The translations under genes and the position numbers were made by a program. Below are positions 50,680-58,587 of a stretch of 64,000 nucleotides of DNA, in pieces. The stretch comes from an uncultured Alcaligenaceae bacterium. Lineage in GTDB: Bacteria; Pseudomonadota; Gammaproteobacteria; Burkholderiales; Burkholderiaceae_B. The stretch spans positions 1 through 64,000 of the forward strand of contig CALFXX010000122.1 of assembly GCA_937952975.1 (NCBI GenBank). Direction: 5' to 3'. Within the stretch, counting starts at the first letter, position 1, and each line of letters opens with the position of its first letter. The notes under the pieces were generated by a model. It saw nothing but the letters and a program-made list of their open reading frames with translations, searched no databases and was not told the origin of the DNA.

Positions 50680-51705
50680 TCAATCGCCTTGCAAATTGAT
50701 CTTCTTTGCCAGATCTTGCAAAAACGCGGCTTCTTTTTTAATGCGCTCGTTAAACTCATCCACAGGCTGCGCAACAGGCCACGCCGCTTGATCGGCTAAC
50801 GCAGCTTTCATATCGGGCGACATCGCAACCTGATGCACGGCTTTTTGCATGGCATTCAAAATTGCCTTGGGTGTTTTTGACGGGGCATACATCGCGTAGC
50901 TTTGCGTGATTTCAAAATCTTTAACGCCCGCCTCTTGCATCGTCGGCACGTTCGGGACAGCCGCTGAGCGTTGCGCGCTGGTTACAGCGAGTGGCGTCAG
51001 CCGACCGCTATCCAAAAAATTACGTGCCGTCAAAATGCTGGTCACACCAACGGTTGTGACGCCAGACACCACATCGGTCATCAAGGGCGCACCGCCTTTG
51101 TACGACACACTGACCATATCTAGCTTTTCAGAGTTGGCATACATGGCACCGACTAGCTTAGTCATGTTTTCTGAGCTGCCGTATGAATAGGTGCCGGTCT
51201 TGGCCCGCATCGCCTGGGTAAACTCGGCCATGGTTTTGGCCGGAAACTGTGACGAGGTCACAAAAATCAACGGCGAGTCAGCCACCACGGTCACGCCAAT
51301 CAAATCTTTGAACGTGTCGTACGGCATGTTCTTGGTAACGATCGGGTTAATCAGATGGGTCGACACCACCACTACGTAGGTATGCCCATCGGGCTCGGAT
51401 TTTGCGACCAGGTCTGTACCAATAATGCCGTTTGCCCCAGGCTTGTTTTCAACGATGACGCTCTGTTTGAGCACGGGCCCTAAGCCTTGGGCCAAGCGCC
51501 GCGAAATAATATCGGTACCGCCACCGGGTGAATATGGCACGATGATGCGCACGGTCTTTGAGGGCCAGTCTGCGGTTTGCGCCTGCGCGGTGGCGCCAAG
51601 GCCGGTAACGATACTGAGCACCACCAAATTCAGAGCAAAAGCCCGAGCGACACCTGGCTGGCCTGTTTTTTTAATCATTTCAGCACCCTGTGCGATTGTT
51701 TTCAC
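50680..51705 (-). CDS. Bug (TctC)-family tripartite tricarboxylate transporter binding protein
   Basis: 341-residue periplasmic substrate-binding protein. Seen: a signal peptide with basic IKKTGQP, a hydrophobic stretch (about 21-39) and probable cleavage after AQAQ near 43; then WPSKTVRIIVPYSPGGGTDI, IVENKPGANGIIGTDLVAKS and the C-terminal TPKAILNAMQKAVHQV. The start is GTG 51705 with AGGAG 6 bases upstream. A longer frame to 51903 would overlap the divergent MFS gene and lacks a signal sequence at its start. No TctA/TctB genes are near, as is common for the many orphan Bug proteins of Burkholderiales. Ligand unknown. Confidence 0.9.
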   Translation of the reverse strand: MKTIAQGAEMIKKTGQPGVARAFALNLVVLSIVTGLGATAQAQTADWPSKTVRIIVPYSPGGGTDIISRRLAQGLGPVLKQSVIVENKPGANGIIGTDLVAKSEPDGHTYVVVVSTHLINPIVTKNMPYDTFKDLIGVTVVADSPLIFVTSSQFPAKTMAEFTQAMRAKTGTYSYGSSENMTKLVGAMYANSEKLDMVSVSYKGGAPLMTDVVSGVTTVGVTSILTARNFLDSGRLTPLAVTSAQRSAAVPNVPTMQEAGVKDFEITQSYAMYAPSKTPKAILNAMQKAVHQVAMSPDMKAALADQAAWPVAQPVDEFNERIKKEAAFLQDLAKKINLQGD

Positions 51706-51710
51706 TTCAG

Positions 51711-51716
51711 TCTCCT
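51711..51716 (-). promoter_or_regulatory. Shine-Dalgarno site deciding the Bug protein start
   Basis: AGGAGA on the minus strand (51716-51711), with its AGGAG core 6 bases before GTG 51705. It puts the start in front of a proper signal peptide and rules out the longer frame. Confidence 0.65.
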
Positions 51717-51736
51717 GTGCATGCAGCGCCGGCTGC

Positions 51737-51806
51737 TTATCGTTAAGGGTTATTGTCCACGAAGTCGCGCCCCTCGGGAGTGCTATCCTTGCTGTATTAG
51801 CGTTAA
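51737..51806 (+). repeat. Two near-identical 10-mers in the Bug-MFS divergent gap
   Basis: TTATCGTTAA (51737-51746) and TTAGCGTTAA (51797-51806) differ at one base and their starts are 60 bases apart. The second copy lies within the imperfect palindrome TTAGCGTTAACCCCTAA. They lie between the GTG of the Bug gene (51705) and the ATG of the MFS gene (51822). Placement suits a shared operator, but two 10-base matches in a 116-base gap are weak evidence. Confidence 0.35.
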
Positions 51807-51821
51807 CCCCTAAGTTGCCCA

Positions 51822-53300
51822 ATGCAGCAGCACCCCGATCCAACGAAAACGCCGGCACCTTCAAACCTAAGCGATTCGCCCCCAGTAGCCGCAGCGGCTT
51901 CACCAGCCTCGGCCCCTGCCGGGCAAGCTGCGCCGAAGTCGCGCCGAGAGTTGTTGCTGGCGATGTCTGGCATTGCAGCTTCGGCCGTGGTGGTGGCGTT
52001 TGACTCGACCATTGTGAGTACCTCGTTACCTAAAGTGGCGCAGGCGCTTAATGGGCTGGCTGTCTATGCTTGGGTCGGAACGGGGTATTTTTTAGCCTCA
52101 GCCGTCAGCATCATGATTTTTGGGCGCCTCGGTGACTTGTATGGCCGCAAACCTTTGCTGCTCACCGCGTTAGCCATCGTCACGATCGCTTCGGTACTGT
52201 GCGGGGTGGCGCAAACCATGGGGCAACTGATTTGCTTCAGGGTTTTTCAAGGTTTGGGTGGCGGCATGATGATGGCTACCGCCTTTGCCGCGCCCGCTGA
52301 TCTGTTTCCGGATCCGCGCGTGCGGGTGCGCTGGATGGTCTTAATCTCGTCGAGTTTTGCCGTGGCAAGCGGTTTAGGGCCCGTGCTTGGTGGCGCGGTG
52401 ACCGAAGCCTTGGGTTGGCGGGCGGCTTTTTTCATAACTCCGGTGGCTGCGTTGACAGCCCTCTACTCGATCTGGCGGTTTTTTCCGGCCATGCGCTCAA
52501 CGCGCACAAGTACGCCAACGCTAGATTGGCTGGGCGCCTTTGTGCTTGCGATTGCAGTGGGTGCGCCCCTGACGGGTATCGGACGACTGTCTGCAGCGAC
52601 CACGGGCCCTGAGCAACTTTGGGCACTTGGCGTCATCGCCTTAGGCCTTGCGGCCGTGGCCCTGTTGATCCCAGTAGAGCGACGTGCAACTACGCCGATT
52701 TTTCCGTTACGGATTTTGCGCGCGCGCGAGGCAAAACTGCTGAACTTAGCCGGCGTCATGGCGGGCGCCGTAATGTTTATTTTGATTTTTTATATGCCCT
52801 TGCTGCTGCAAGATGAATTTAATTTTTCACCCACCTACGCGGGTCTGCTGTTAACGCCCTTGGTTGCGGTCATGCCCTTAGGCAGCATCATCAATGGGCG
52901 TTTGTTTCCGCGCCAAAGCGAACCTGCACGCCTGATGATTTTTGGAAGTGTATTGCTTGGAGTTGGGTGCTTGCTCACCCAAACGTTTTCAGCCAATAGC
53001 CCGGCCTGGTGGATTGTGCTGACGATGTCGATCTGCGGCGCTGGGCTCGGATTTTTGTTACCAAATTTCACACTGTTTATGCAGATGTTGGCCGAGCAAC
53101 GTGATGTCGGGGTGGCCTCTGCCTTGATCCAGACGACCCGCGCCTTTGGCGGGGCGGTCGGGACAGCCTTAGTTGGAATCGCTGTCGCAAAGATTTCAGT
53201 CACACTGGGCGTTCGCTTTGGCTTGGTGTTTTGCGTGATTTTGTGCGGCATGATCGGCTGGGTTTGCTCACAAATTCACATGAAAAACGTCGCCAGATAG
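51822..53300 (+). CDS. MFS multidrug-type transporter (DHA2-like)
   Basis: 492-residue major facilitator protein. Seen: a long Ala/Pro/Ser-rich lead (about 1-45), the DHA motif FDSTIVSTSLPKVAQAL (about 60-76), FGRLGDLYGRKPLLL (motif A), CFRVFQGLGGGMMMATAFA and GLGPVLGGAVTEALGWRAAF (motif C). About 14 hydrophobic spans fit the EmrB/QacA group. Probably drug/proton antiport; substrate unknown. It reads away from the Bug gene; the 116-base gap holds a candidate operator repeat. Confidence 0.88.
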   Translation: MQQHPDPTKTPAPSNLSDSPPVAAAASPASAPAGQAAPKSRRELLLAMSGIAASAVVVAFDSTIVSTSLPKVAQALNGLAVYAWVGTGYFLASAVSIMIFGRLGDLYGRKPLLLTALAIVTIASVLCGVAQTMGQLICFRVFQGLGGGMMMATAFAAPADLFPDPRVRVRWMVLISSSFAVASGLGPVLGGAVTEALGWRAAFFITPVAALTALYSIWRFFPAMRSTRTSTPTLDWLGAFVLAIAVGAPLTGIGRLSAATTGPEQLWALGVIALGLAAVALLIPVERRATTPIFPLRILRAREAKLLNLAGVMAGAVMFILIFYMPLLLQDEFNFSPTYAGLLLTPLVAVMPLGSIINGRLFPRQSEPARLMIFGSVLLGVGCLLTQTFSANSPAWWIVLTMSICGAGLGFLLPNFTLFMQMLAEQRDVGVASALIQTTRAFGGAVGTALVGIAVAKISVTLGVRFGLVFCVILCGMIGWVCSQIHMKNVAR

Positions 53301-53340
53301 GCTAGTATCAAGTCCTTAGCTCTCTACAAAATACTCAGGC

Positions 53341-54642
53341 ATGCCTTTGACTGCATTGATCGACTCTTCTCTCAAACAACGCCTCGATTCTTTTTTGGTG
53401 ACCGGGTTACTTGCAACGATGCCCATCGCCATGCTGACCGATCTTGGGCAAGCAAGCACGGTGTTTTATATCCTCGCCGTCATTTGCATGTCGATTTTTT
53501 TCTCTCGGGCTGGTGGCGTGCGCGCCACGCTGGATGACCTGAAAGGCTATAAGCCTCTGGCGATGGCATTATTCTTTTCGCTAATCATGATTGCAGTCGC
53601 AGCCCTTCGAAGCGACAAGCGTCTGGATAACGAAATTGAACGCGCCTTACGCATTAGCGTGGGTACCTTTGTAGTACTCGGTGCATGCTTATCTCTCATC
53701 CCTCAGTGGTTACGGCAGGCCACTTGGGGCATGGTGGTCGTCAGCTGGGTGGCGACGGGTTACGCCGCCTGGTTTTCGTGGCCAAGCTTCAGGCGCCCGC
53801 TTGAGGTGCCGCAATACAACGCCGTATCATACGGCGACTTGCTACTGCTGATGACGGTGCTTGCGACGTTTTCAATCGGCTGGCGCCTCACGCGTTTTAG
53901 AAAAACTGAAATCGCCTTCAAGCTACTCACCCTGTTGGTGGGGCTCATTGGCTTTATCACCACGCAAACCCGTGGCGGTTGGTTGGCTGTACCCTTTTTC
54001 ATCGTGATTGGGCTAGCGCTATGGGGCGGCAAGGTGCACCCTCGAAAACTGATTCTGCCTGCCTTATTGGCTGTTTTTCTTGCCACCGCGGCCTTTGCTT
54101 CGAGCTCGATCATGCGGCAGCGCTTTCAAGACACCTTCATAAAAACCGTCGAATGCATTAATAATCCATTGGCGATCTCATCCGAATGTGGTCGGATACA
54201 GTTGGCGCATGCGGCCTGGTTGATGTTTAAAGCTGACCCGCTCTTTGGTAATGGCGCGACGAATCGCTTTGGACCACAGCTAGAGAATTACTGGCGCCAA
54301 GGCATTATTTCAGACTTTACACATAGCCAAGAATTTGACGAGCCGCACAACGACATGCTTTTTAGTATGGCGAGTCATGGCGTGTTCGGCTTGTTAGCCT
54401 TGCTCTTGATTTATGCGGTACCGGGCTGGATCTTTTTTCGCCGCCTTGGGGTGCGTGTCGCGCAACCCGCTCGCGTGGCTGCCGCCATGGGGTTAGTTTT
54501 GTGCGTTGGTTTTTTTGTCTTTGGCTGGACTGAACTGATCTTACGCGGCATTCGCACGCTAGGTTTTTACGCCGTAGCCATGGCATGGCTTTTGGCCTTG
54601 TCGGACGAGCGTTTTTTAACGCGAAGTGAAGGCGCGAGTTAA
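53341..54642 (+). CDS. O-antigen ligase-family protein
   Basis: 433-residue polytopic protein with about twelve spans. Seen: TQTRGGWLAVPFFI (a catalytic-Arg region of WaaL-like enzymes) and the large periplasmic loop ending EFDEPHNDMLFSMASHGVFG with the conserved His. This is the Wzy_C pattern. Being separate from the cluster at 26332 it is the better candidate for the LPS ligase that joins O-chains to lipid A core, while the other may be specific to one polymer. It starts 40 bases after the MFS stop and converges with galE, the stops being 2 bases apart. Confidence 0.83.
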   Translation: MPLTALIDSSLKQRLDSFLVTGLLATMPIAMLTDLGQASTVFYILAVICMSIFFSRAGGVRATLDDLKGYKPLAMALFFSLIMIAVAALRSDKRLDNEIERALRISVGTFVVLGACLSLIPQWLRQATWGMVVVSWVATGYAAWFSWPSFRRPLEVPQYNAVSYGDLLLLMTVLATFSIGWRLTRFRKTEIAFKLLTLLVGLIGFITTQTRGGWLAVPFFIVIGLALWGGKVHPRKLILPALLAVFLATAAFASSSIMRQRFQDTFIKTVECINNPLAISSECGRIQLAHAAWLMFKADPLFGNGATNRFGPQLENYWRQGIISDFTHSQEFDEPHNDMLFSMASHGVFGLLALLLIYAVPGWIFFRRLGVRVAQPARVAAAMGLVLCVGFFVFGWTELILRGIRTLGFYAVAMAWLLALSDERFLTRSEGAS

Positions 54643-54644
54643 AT

Positions 54645-55649
54645 TTAAAATTGCTGCGTTTGCTGCTGAAACCGCCAGCTACTTTCGCACATGTCTTTTA
54701 AATCACGCGAAGCACGCCACCCTAGTTGCTGTGCTGAAAAATCAACACTGGCATAACAACTTGAGATATCGCCTGTGCGGCGCGGGGCCACGCTAAAGGG
54801 CACCGACTTACCACATGCGGCCTCAAAAGCCTTCACCATTTCAAGCACACTATAGCCACGACCGGTGCCGAGGTTAAACGTATGCACGCCGCTGTGTTGG
54901 GTTAAAAAATTAAGCGCGGCGAGATGGCCTTCGGCTAAATCCATCACGTGAATATAGTCGCGCACGCCAGTGCCGTCTGGGGTATCGTAATCGTTGCCAA
55001 AGACCTTCAGTTGCGGCAATTTGCCTACAGCCACTTGCGCGATAAACGGCATCAAATTGTTGGGGATACCGTTTGGATTTTCACCGATCAAGCCCGAAGG
55101 GTGCGCACCCACTGGGTTGAAATATCGAAGCGCGGCAATATGCCATGAAGGGTCGGACGCACTGAGATCTGACAGGATCTCTTCGATGTGCAACTTACTA
55201 CGCCCGTAAGGGTTGGTCGCACTTGTAGGATGCGCTTCGTCAATCGGCAAATATTTGGGGTCGCCGTACACCGTAGCACTTGAGCTAAACACGAGCGTTT
55301 TGCACTGCGCCGCCTGCATGGCCTGCAACAGGCTGATCGCGCCTTGTACGTTATTGGCGTAATACTCAACCGGCATTGACACCGATTCACCCACGGCTTT
55401 GAGGCCAGCAAAGTGGATCACAGCGTTGATCTGTTGCTCGGTCAGTGTGCGCTGCAGTAACGCAGTATCGCGCACGTCGCCTTCGATGGTTGTGACCGGC
55501 GCACCCAAGATTTGCTCAAGCCGCTTGAGTGCACCACGATCACTGTTGCTGAAGTTATCGAAGATGACAACGCGATGGCCGGCCTCAGACAACGCCACGG
55601 CTGTATGGTTGCCTATGTAGCCAGCGCCACCGGTTAATAAAACATTCAT
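54645..55649 (-). CDS. galE: UDP-glucose 4-epimerase
   Basis: 334-residue SDR interconverting UDP-glucose and UDP-galactose (or the GlcNAc/GalNAc forms). Seen: LLTGGAGYIGNHTAVALSE (4-22), AVIHFAGLKAVGESV, VFSSSATVYGDPKYLP and NPYGRSKLHIEEIL with the Tyr and Lys, then ALRYFNPVGAHPSG, all GalE landmarks. Full length. It supplies a nucleotide sugar for the surface glycans. The 271-base region upstream shows no gene. Confidence 0.93.
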   Translation of the reverse strand: MNVLLTGGAGYIGNHTAVALSEAGHRVVIFDNFSNSDRGALKRLEQILGAPVTTIEGDVRDTALLQRTLTEQQINAVIHFAGLKAVGESVSMPVEYYANNVQGAISLLQAMQAAQCKTLVFSSSATVYGDPKYLPIDEAHPTSATNPYGRSKLHIEEILSDLSASDPSWHIAALRYFNPVGAHPSGLIGENPNGIPNNLMPFIAQVAVGKLPQLKVFGNDYDTPDGTGVRDYIHVMDLAEGHLAALNFLTQHSGVHTFNLGTGRGYSVLEMVKAFEAACGKSVPFSVAPRRTGDISSCYASVDFSAQQLGWRASRDLKDMCESSWRFQQQTQQF

Positions 55650-55920
55650 CTTGTATTGGCAAGGCGCATCAAACGCCTGCTTTAAAAAATCTTTGAATCA
55701 CCATACTAACCGCCCCAGAGCGGTTATAACAAGCAGAGTACCTCGCAATACGGCGCAAGGCACTATTAGGAAACGCAAAGCAGTCAAGTACCTGGTTACT
55801 TCTACTAACAATTCGACTTGTGTCGTTTTTTGACTTTTGGGGGTGCCGAGGGATTGAATTGCGCGCAGGCATGCCGCAGACTCTCTGTATCGGCGCCGAG
55901 GGCGCCTTACTCATCCGAGC
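55650..55920. other. Intergenic region between galE and the coiled-coil protein gene
   Basis: 271 bases, divergent. It must contain the galE promoter (minus) and that of the small membrane protein gene (plus). I see no convincing -35/-10 pair, RNA gene or repeat. Confidence 0.4.
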
Positions 55921-56403
55921 ATGACCGCTATGCACCGCTTTAATACGCTAACTTACTGCCAAGACCTTGAACGTGCCGGTATGCCAAGGCAGCTCGCCGA
56001 AGTGCAAGCCCAGGCTTTAAATGCGGCACTCGACCACTCGGTTCATGACTTTGCGACTAAAACTGATCTAGCACAGGGCCTAGCCGCCTTAGACAAAGAA
56101 ATTCGCCTAACTAAAAGCGAACTGTCTGCTGCTGTCATTACCCTCGAGAGAAATATCCACGAAACCAAAAGTGATCTTTCGGGTGCCGTCACAACTCTCG
56201 AAAAGAAGATAGTTGAATCTGAAGCTCGACTTGAAAAAGAGATTCACCGCTCAATCGCGCCAATTGAAAAGGATATCTCAAATTTTTACGCAGACAACAA
56301 AATTTTTAAGTGGTGCTTTGGAATCATGATTCCACTTTTACTGACGCTGATGATTCCAGTGGTGCAAGGTTTGTATAAACAATTCGTGCTTGGACAAGGT
56401 TAA
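55921..56403 (+). CDS. Coiled-coil protein with C-terminal membrane span (DUF1640/CCDC90-like)
   Basis: 160 residues. Seen: an N-terminal YCQDLERAGMPRQLAEVQAQ (about 12-31), helical repeats of polar-hydrophobic pattern to about 125 including similar units KSELSAAVITLERNIHETKS and then SDLSGAVTTLEKKIVESEAR, and a hydrophobic span at about 131-152 near the C-terminus. This matches the bacterial DUF1640-type proteins related to mitochondrial CCDC90/MCUR1, whose role in bacteria is unclear. It is followed by the PLD gene after 3 bases and probably shares its transcript. Confidence 0.75.
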   Translation: MTAMHRFNTLTYCQDLERAGMPRQLAEVQAQALNAALDHSVHDFATKTDLAQGLAALDKEIRLTKSELSAAVITLERNIHETKSDLSGAVTTLEKKIVESEARLEKEIHRSIAPIEKDISNFYADNKIFKWCFGIMIPLLLTLMIPVVQGLYKQFVLGQG

Positions 56404-56406
56404 GCC

Positions 56407-57624
56407 GTGCCTTTAATTCATCCGCACCTACGCTTTAAAACTAGCAATGCCATCACCTTGCTCGAAAACGGTGTGCAGTTGTTTCCGGTACTTTGTGAAG
56501 CCTTTGACCGGGCCATACGCAGCATTCAAGTTGAAACGTATATCTTTCGGTTGGATACCGCTGGCGCCAAGATTTTGCACCATTTAAAGTTGGCGGCGCT
56601 GCGCGGCGTCAGGGTACGGGTCATGCTAGATGGGTTTGGGAGTGCTCAAGACGAACAGGCCATTCAAAGTGAGCTGCAGTCGGTCGGCGCGCAGTGCCGC
56701 GTTTATCGCCCAGAGCCCAGAGAATTTACGCTTAAGTCTTTTGACTTTAAACGTCTGCGACGTCTGCACCGAAAAATCGTGGTGGTAGATTCGCGCTTAG
56801 CCTTTATCGGCGGTATCAATTTTGAAGACGACTATTTGACGCATGAGCCTCTTAAACATGTGGGCGACCCTCGCTTTGATTACGCGGTTCAAGTCACTGG
56901 GCCGCTGGTTGCCGAAGCGGTACATGCGCAAGATCTACTTTGGCTGCGCCTAAACTGGCGGCTCTTACTCAGGGCGCCTCGCACTTGGCGCCATCTACGC
57001 TTCAGACATCAACGCCACCGTGGTGCGCTACATCCCGCTGCGGGCACCGCCCACGCCGCGTTGGTGTTGCGTGACAATCTGCGCTATCGCAAGTCAATAG
57101 AGACCGTCTACCTTGAGGGCATTACACACGCACAAGAAACGATCATCATCGCCAACGCGTATTTTTTACCTGGCCGAAAACTACGTCACGCCCTCATCAA
57201 TGCCGCGCAACGCGGCGTCAAGGTCAAGCTACTTCTGCAGGGCAAAATTGAATACCGCATGCAGTATCACGCCACACGCTGGATCTATGATCAGTTTTTG
57301 CGAGCCGGTATTGAAATCTATGAATATCTACCGAGTTTTTTACATGCAAAAGTAGCCGTACTGGATCAGATTTCAACTGTTGGGTCCTCAAACCTCGATC
57401 CCTTTAGCCTATTACTTGCACGCGAAGCGAATGTCGTCATTGATGATGCCGCTTTTACGCATACGCTGCGCGAGTCGCTTGAAGCGGCAATCGTGCACGG
57501 CAGCAAAGTGATTGAACACACGCTGTACGCGCAGCGGCCTATGCTGACGCGCCTGACTGACGGTTTGGCGTACTTGCTCTTGAGAGTCGGGGTTGCCTTA
57601 ACGGGTAAGAGCAGCGACTACTAA
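56407..57624 (+). CDS. clsB: Cardiolipin synthase B-like phospholipase D
   Basis: 405-residue protein with two HKD motifs: LHRKIVVVDSRLAFIGGIN (H121, K123, D128) and FLHAKVAVLDQISTVGSSN (H313, K315, D320). There are no N-terminal membrane spans, as in ClsB rather than ClsA. The two-HKD length and the PRFDYAVQVTGPLVAE block fit. ClsB makes cardiolipin or phosphatidylglycerol by transphosphatidylation at the inner membrane. The start is GTG 56407. It converges with the EEP-family gene, the stops being 3 bases apart. Confidence 0.88.
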   Translation: MPLIHPHLRFKTSNAITLLENGVQLFPVLCEAFDRAIRSIQVETYIFRLDTAGAKILHHLKLAALRGVRVRVMLDGFGSAQDEQAIQSELQSVGAQCRVYRPEPREFTLKSFDFKRLRRLHRKIVVVDSRLAFIGGINFEDDYLTHEPLKHVGDPRFDYAVQVTGPLVAEAVHAQDLLWLRLNWRLLLRAPRTWRHLRFRHQRHRGALHPAAGTAHAALVLRDNLRYRKSIETVYLEGITHAQETIIIANAYFLPGRKLRHALINAAQRGVKVKLLLQGKIEYRMQYHATRWIYDQFLRAGIEIYEYLPSFLHAKVAVLDQISTVGSSNLDPFSLLLAREANVVIDDAAFTHTLRESLEAAIVHGSKVIEHTLYAQRPMLTRLTDGLAYLLLRVGVALTGKSSDY

Positions 57625-57627
57625 TAT

Positions 57628-58503
57628 CTACGGCAACTCAAGCTCAGCAAAGATCGGTGCATGATCCGATAACTGTGACCATGGCCGGCCACGCAATACG
57701 CGGGCATTACGCACCGCAAAGCCGCGTTGATAGATACGATCAAGGCGCAACCACGGAAACGCACTCGGAAACGTACGCGGCGGTGGTGTCGGGCTGTAGG
57801 CGCCCTCCATCGACAACTGGTTTTTGCGCTGCGCCTCGCGGCGAAACAAACTCGCACGAATCTCTAACGGGCTATCACCGCGCCAAACACCGCGCAATTG
57901 ATGCATTGATTCGCGCAGCTTGGGCATCACACCCTGAGTACGCGGTGCATTGGCAAACACTTCATAGACGCCAAGTTGCCTCACAAACAAGGGCGCCAGG
58001 CGATTGTTCCAGTCATTAAAATCGCCCGCAATCAATATCGGGGCATCGTCTGGCACCATCCGCTTGATGCGCTCAGCCATCACTTCGATCTGGCGCACAC
58101 GACCGCCCGCAAACAAACCTAAATGCACCACAAAGCAATGCACCTCGCGCTCGTTGACCTTAATCACGCCATGCAACAAGCCGCGCTGCTCTAAGCGGTG
58201 ATCTGAAATATCTTGATTTTCAAAGCTCACGATTGAATGACGCGACAGCAAAGCGTTGCCGTGATCACTTTGGCTTTTGATGGCGTTGCAACCGTAGGCG
58301 ACTTCCATATGCAGGGCTGCCGCCAACGACTCGTGTTGGGCGTGCAAACGACCATGAAGGTCGTTGCGCCCCTGCACCTCTTGCAAAAATAATAAATCGG
58401 GTCGCAGGCCGTGCAACCCGAGTCGCAAATCCATCATTGAGTCGCGCCCCGCAAGAGAGCGACCTTTGTGGATGTTATAGCTGACGACTCGTAGCAACGA
58501 CAT
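57628..58503 (-). CDS. Endonuclease/exonuclease/phosphatase (EEP) family protein
   Basis: 291-residue EEP-fold metal-dependent phosphoesterase. Seen: VVSYNIHKGRS (6-16), LLFLQEVQGRND with Glu42, HSIVSF, VVHLGLFAGGRVRQIE, ILIAGDFNDWNNRL and C-terminal LSDHAPIFAEL. The order clsB-EEP-aspS is common in Burkholderiales; a Nudix gene (nudB) that I would expect between EEP and aspS in some relatives is not seen. The substrate may be a nucleic acid or a phospholipid head group. Spacing to aspS is 84 bases. Confidence 0.87.
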   Translation of the reverse strand: MSLLRVVSYNIHKGRSLAGRDSMMDLRLGLHGLRPDLLFLQEVQGRNDLHGRLHAQHESLAAALHMEVAYGCNAIKSQSDHGNALLSRHSIVSFENQDISDHRLEQRGLLHGVIKVNEREVHCFVVHLGLFAGGRVRQIEVMAERIKRMVPDDAPILIAGDFNDWNNRLAPLFVRQLGVYEVFANAPRTQGVMPKLRESMHQLRGVWRGDSPLEIRASLFRREAQRKNQLSMEGAYSPTPPPRTFPSAFPWLRLDRIYQRGFAVRNARVLRGRPWSQLSDHAPIFAELELP

Positions 58504-58587
58504 TGTGGTCGATGCTGCCGCGTGCGGCAGACATCGCCTATTTAGTGTTTAAGCGAGTAACTTATCATCAAATGTATGACAAACGTT

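Noticed and set aside
51706..51903. 66-residue N-terminal extension of the Bug protein
   Set aside because: It would cover the start of the divergent MFS gene and puts the signal peptide in the interior; GTG 51705 has a strong ribosome-binding site.
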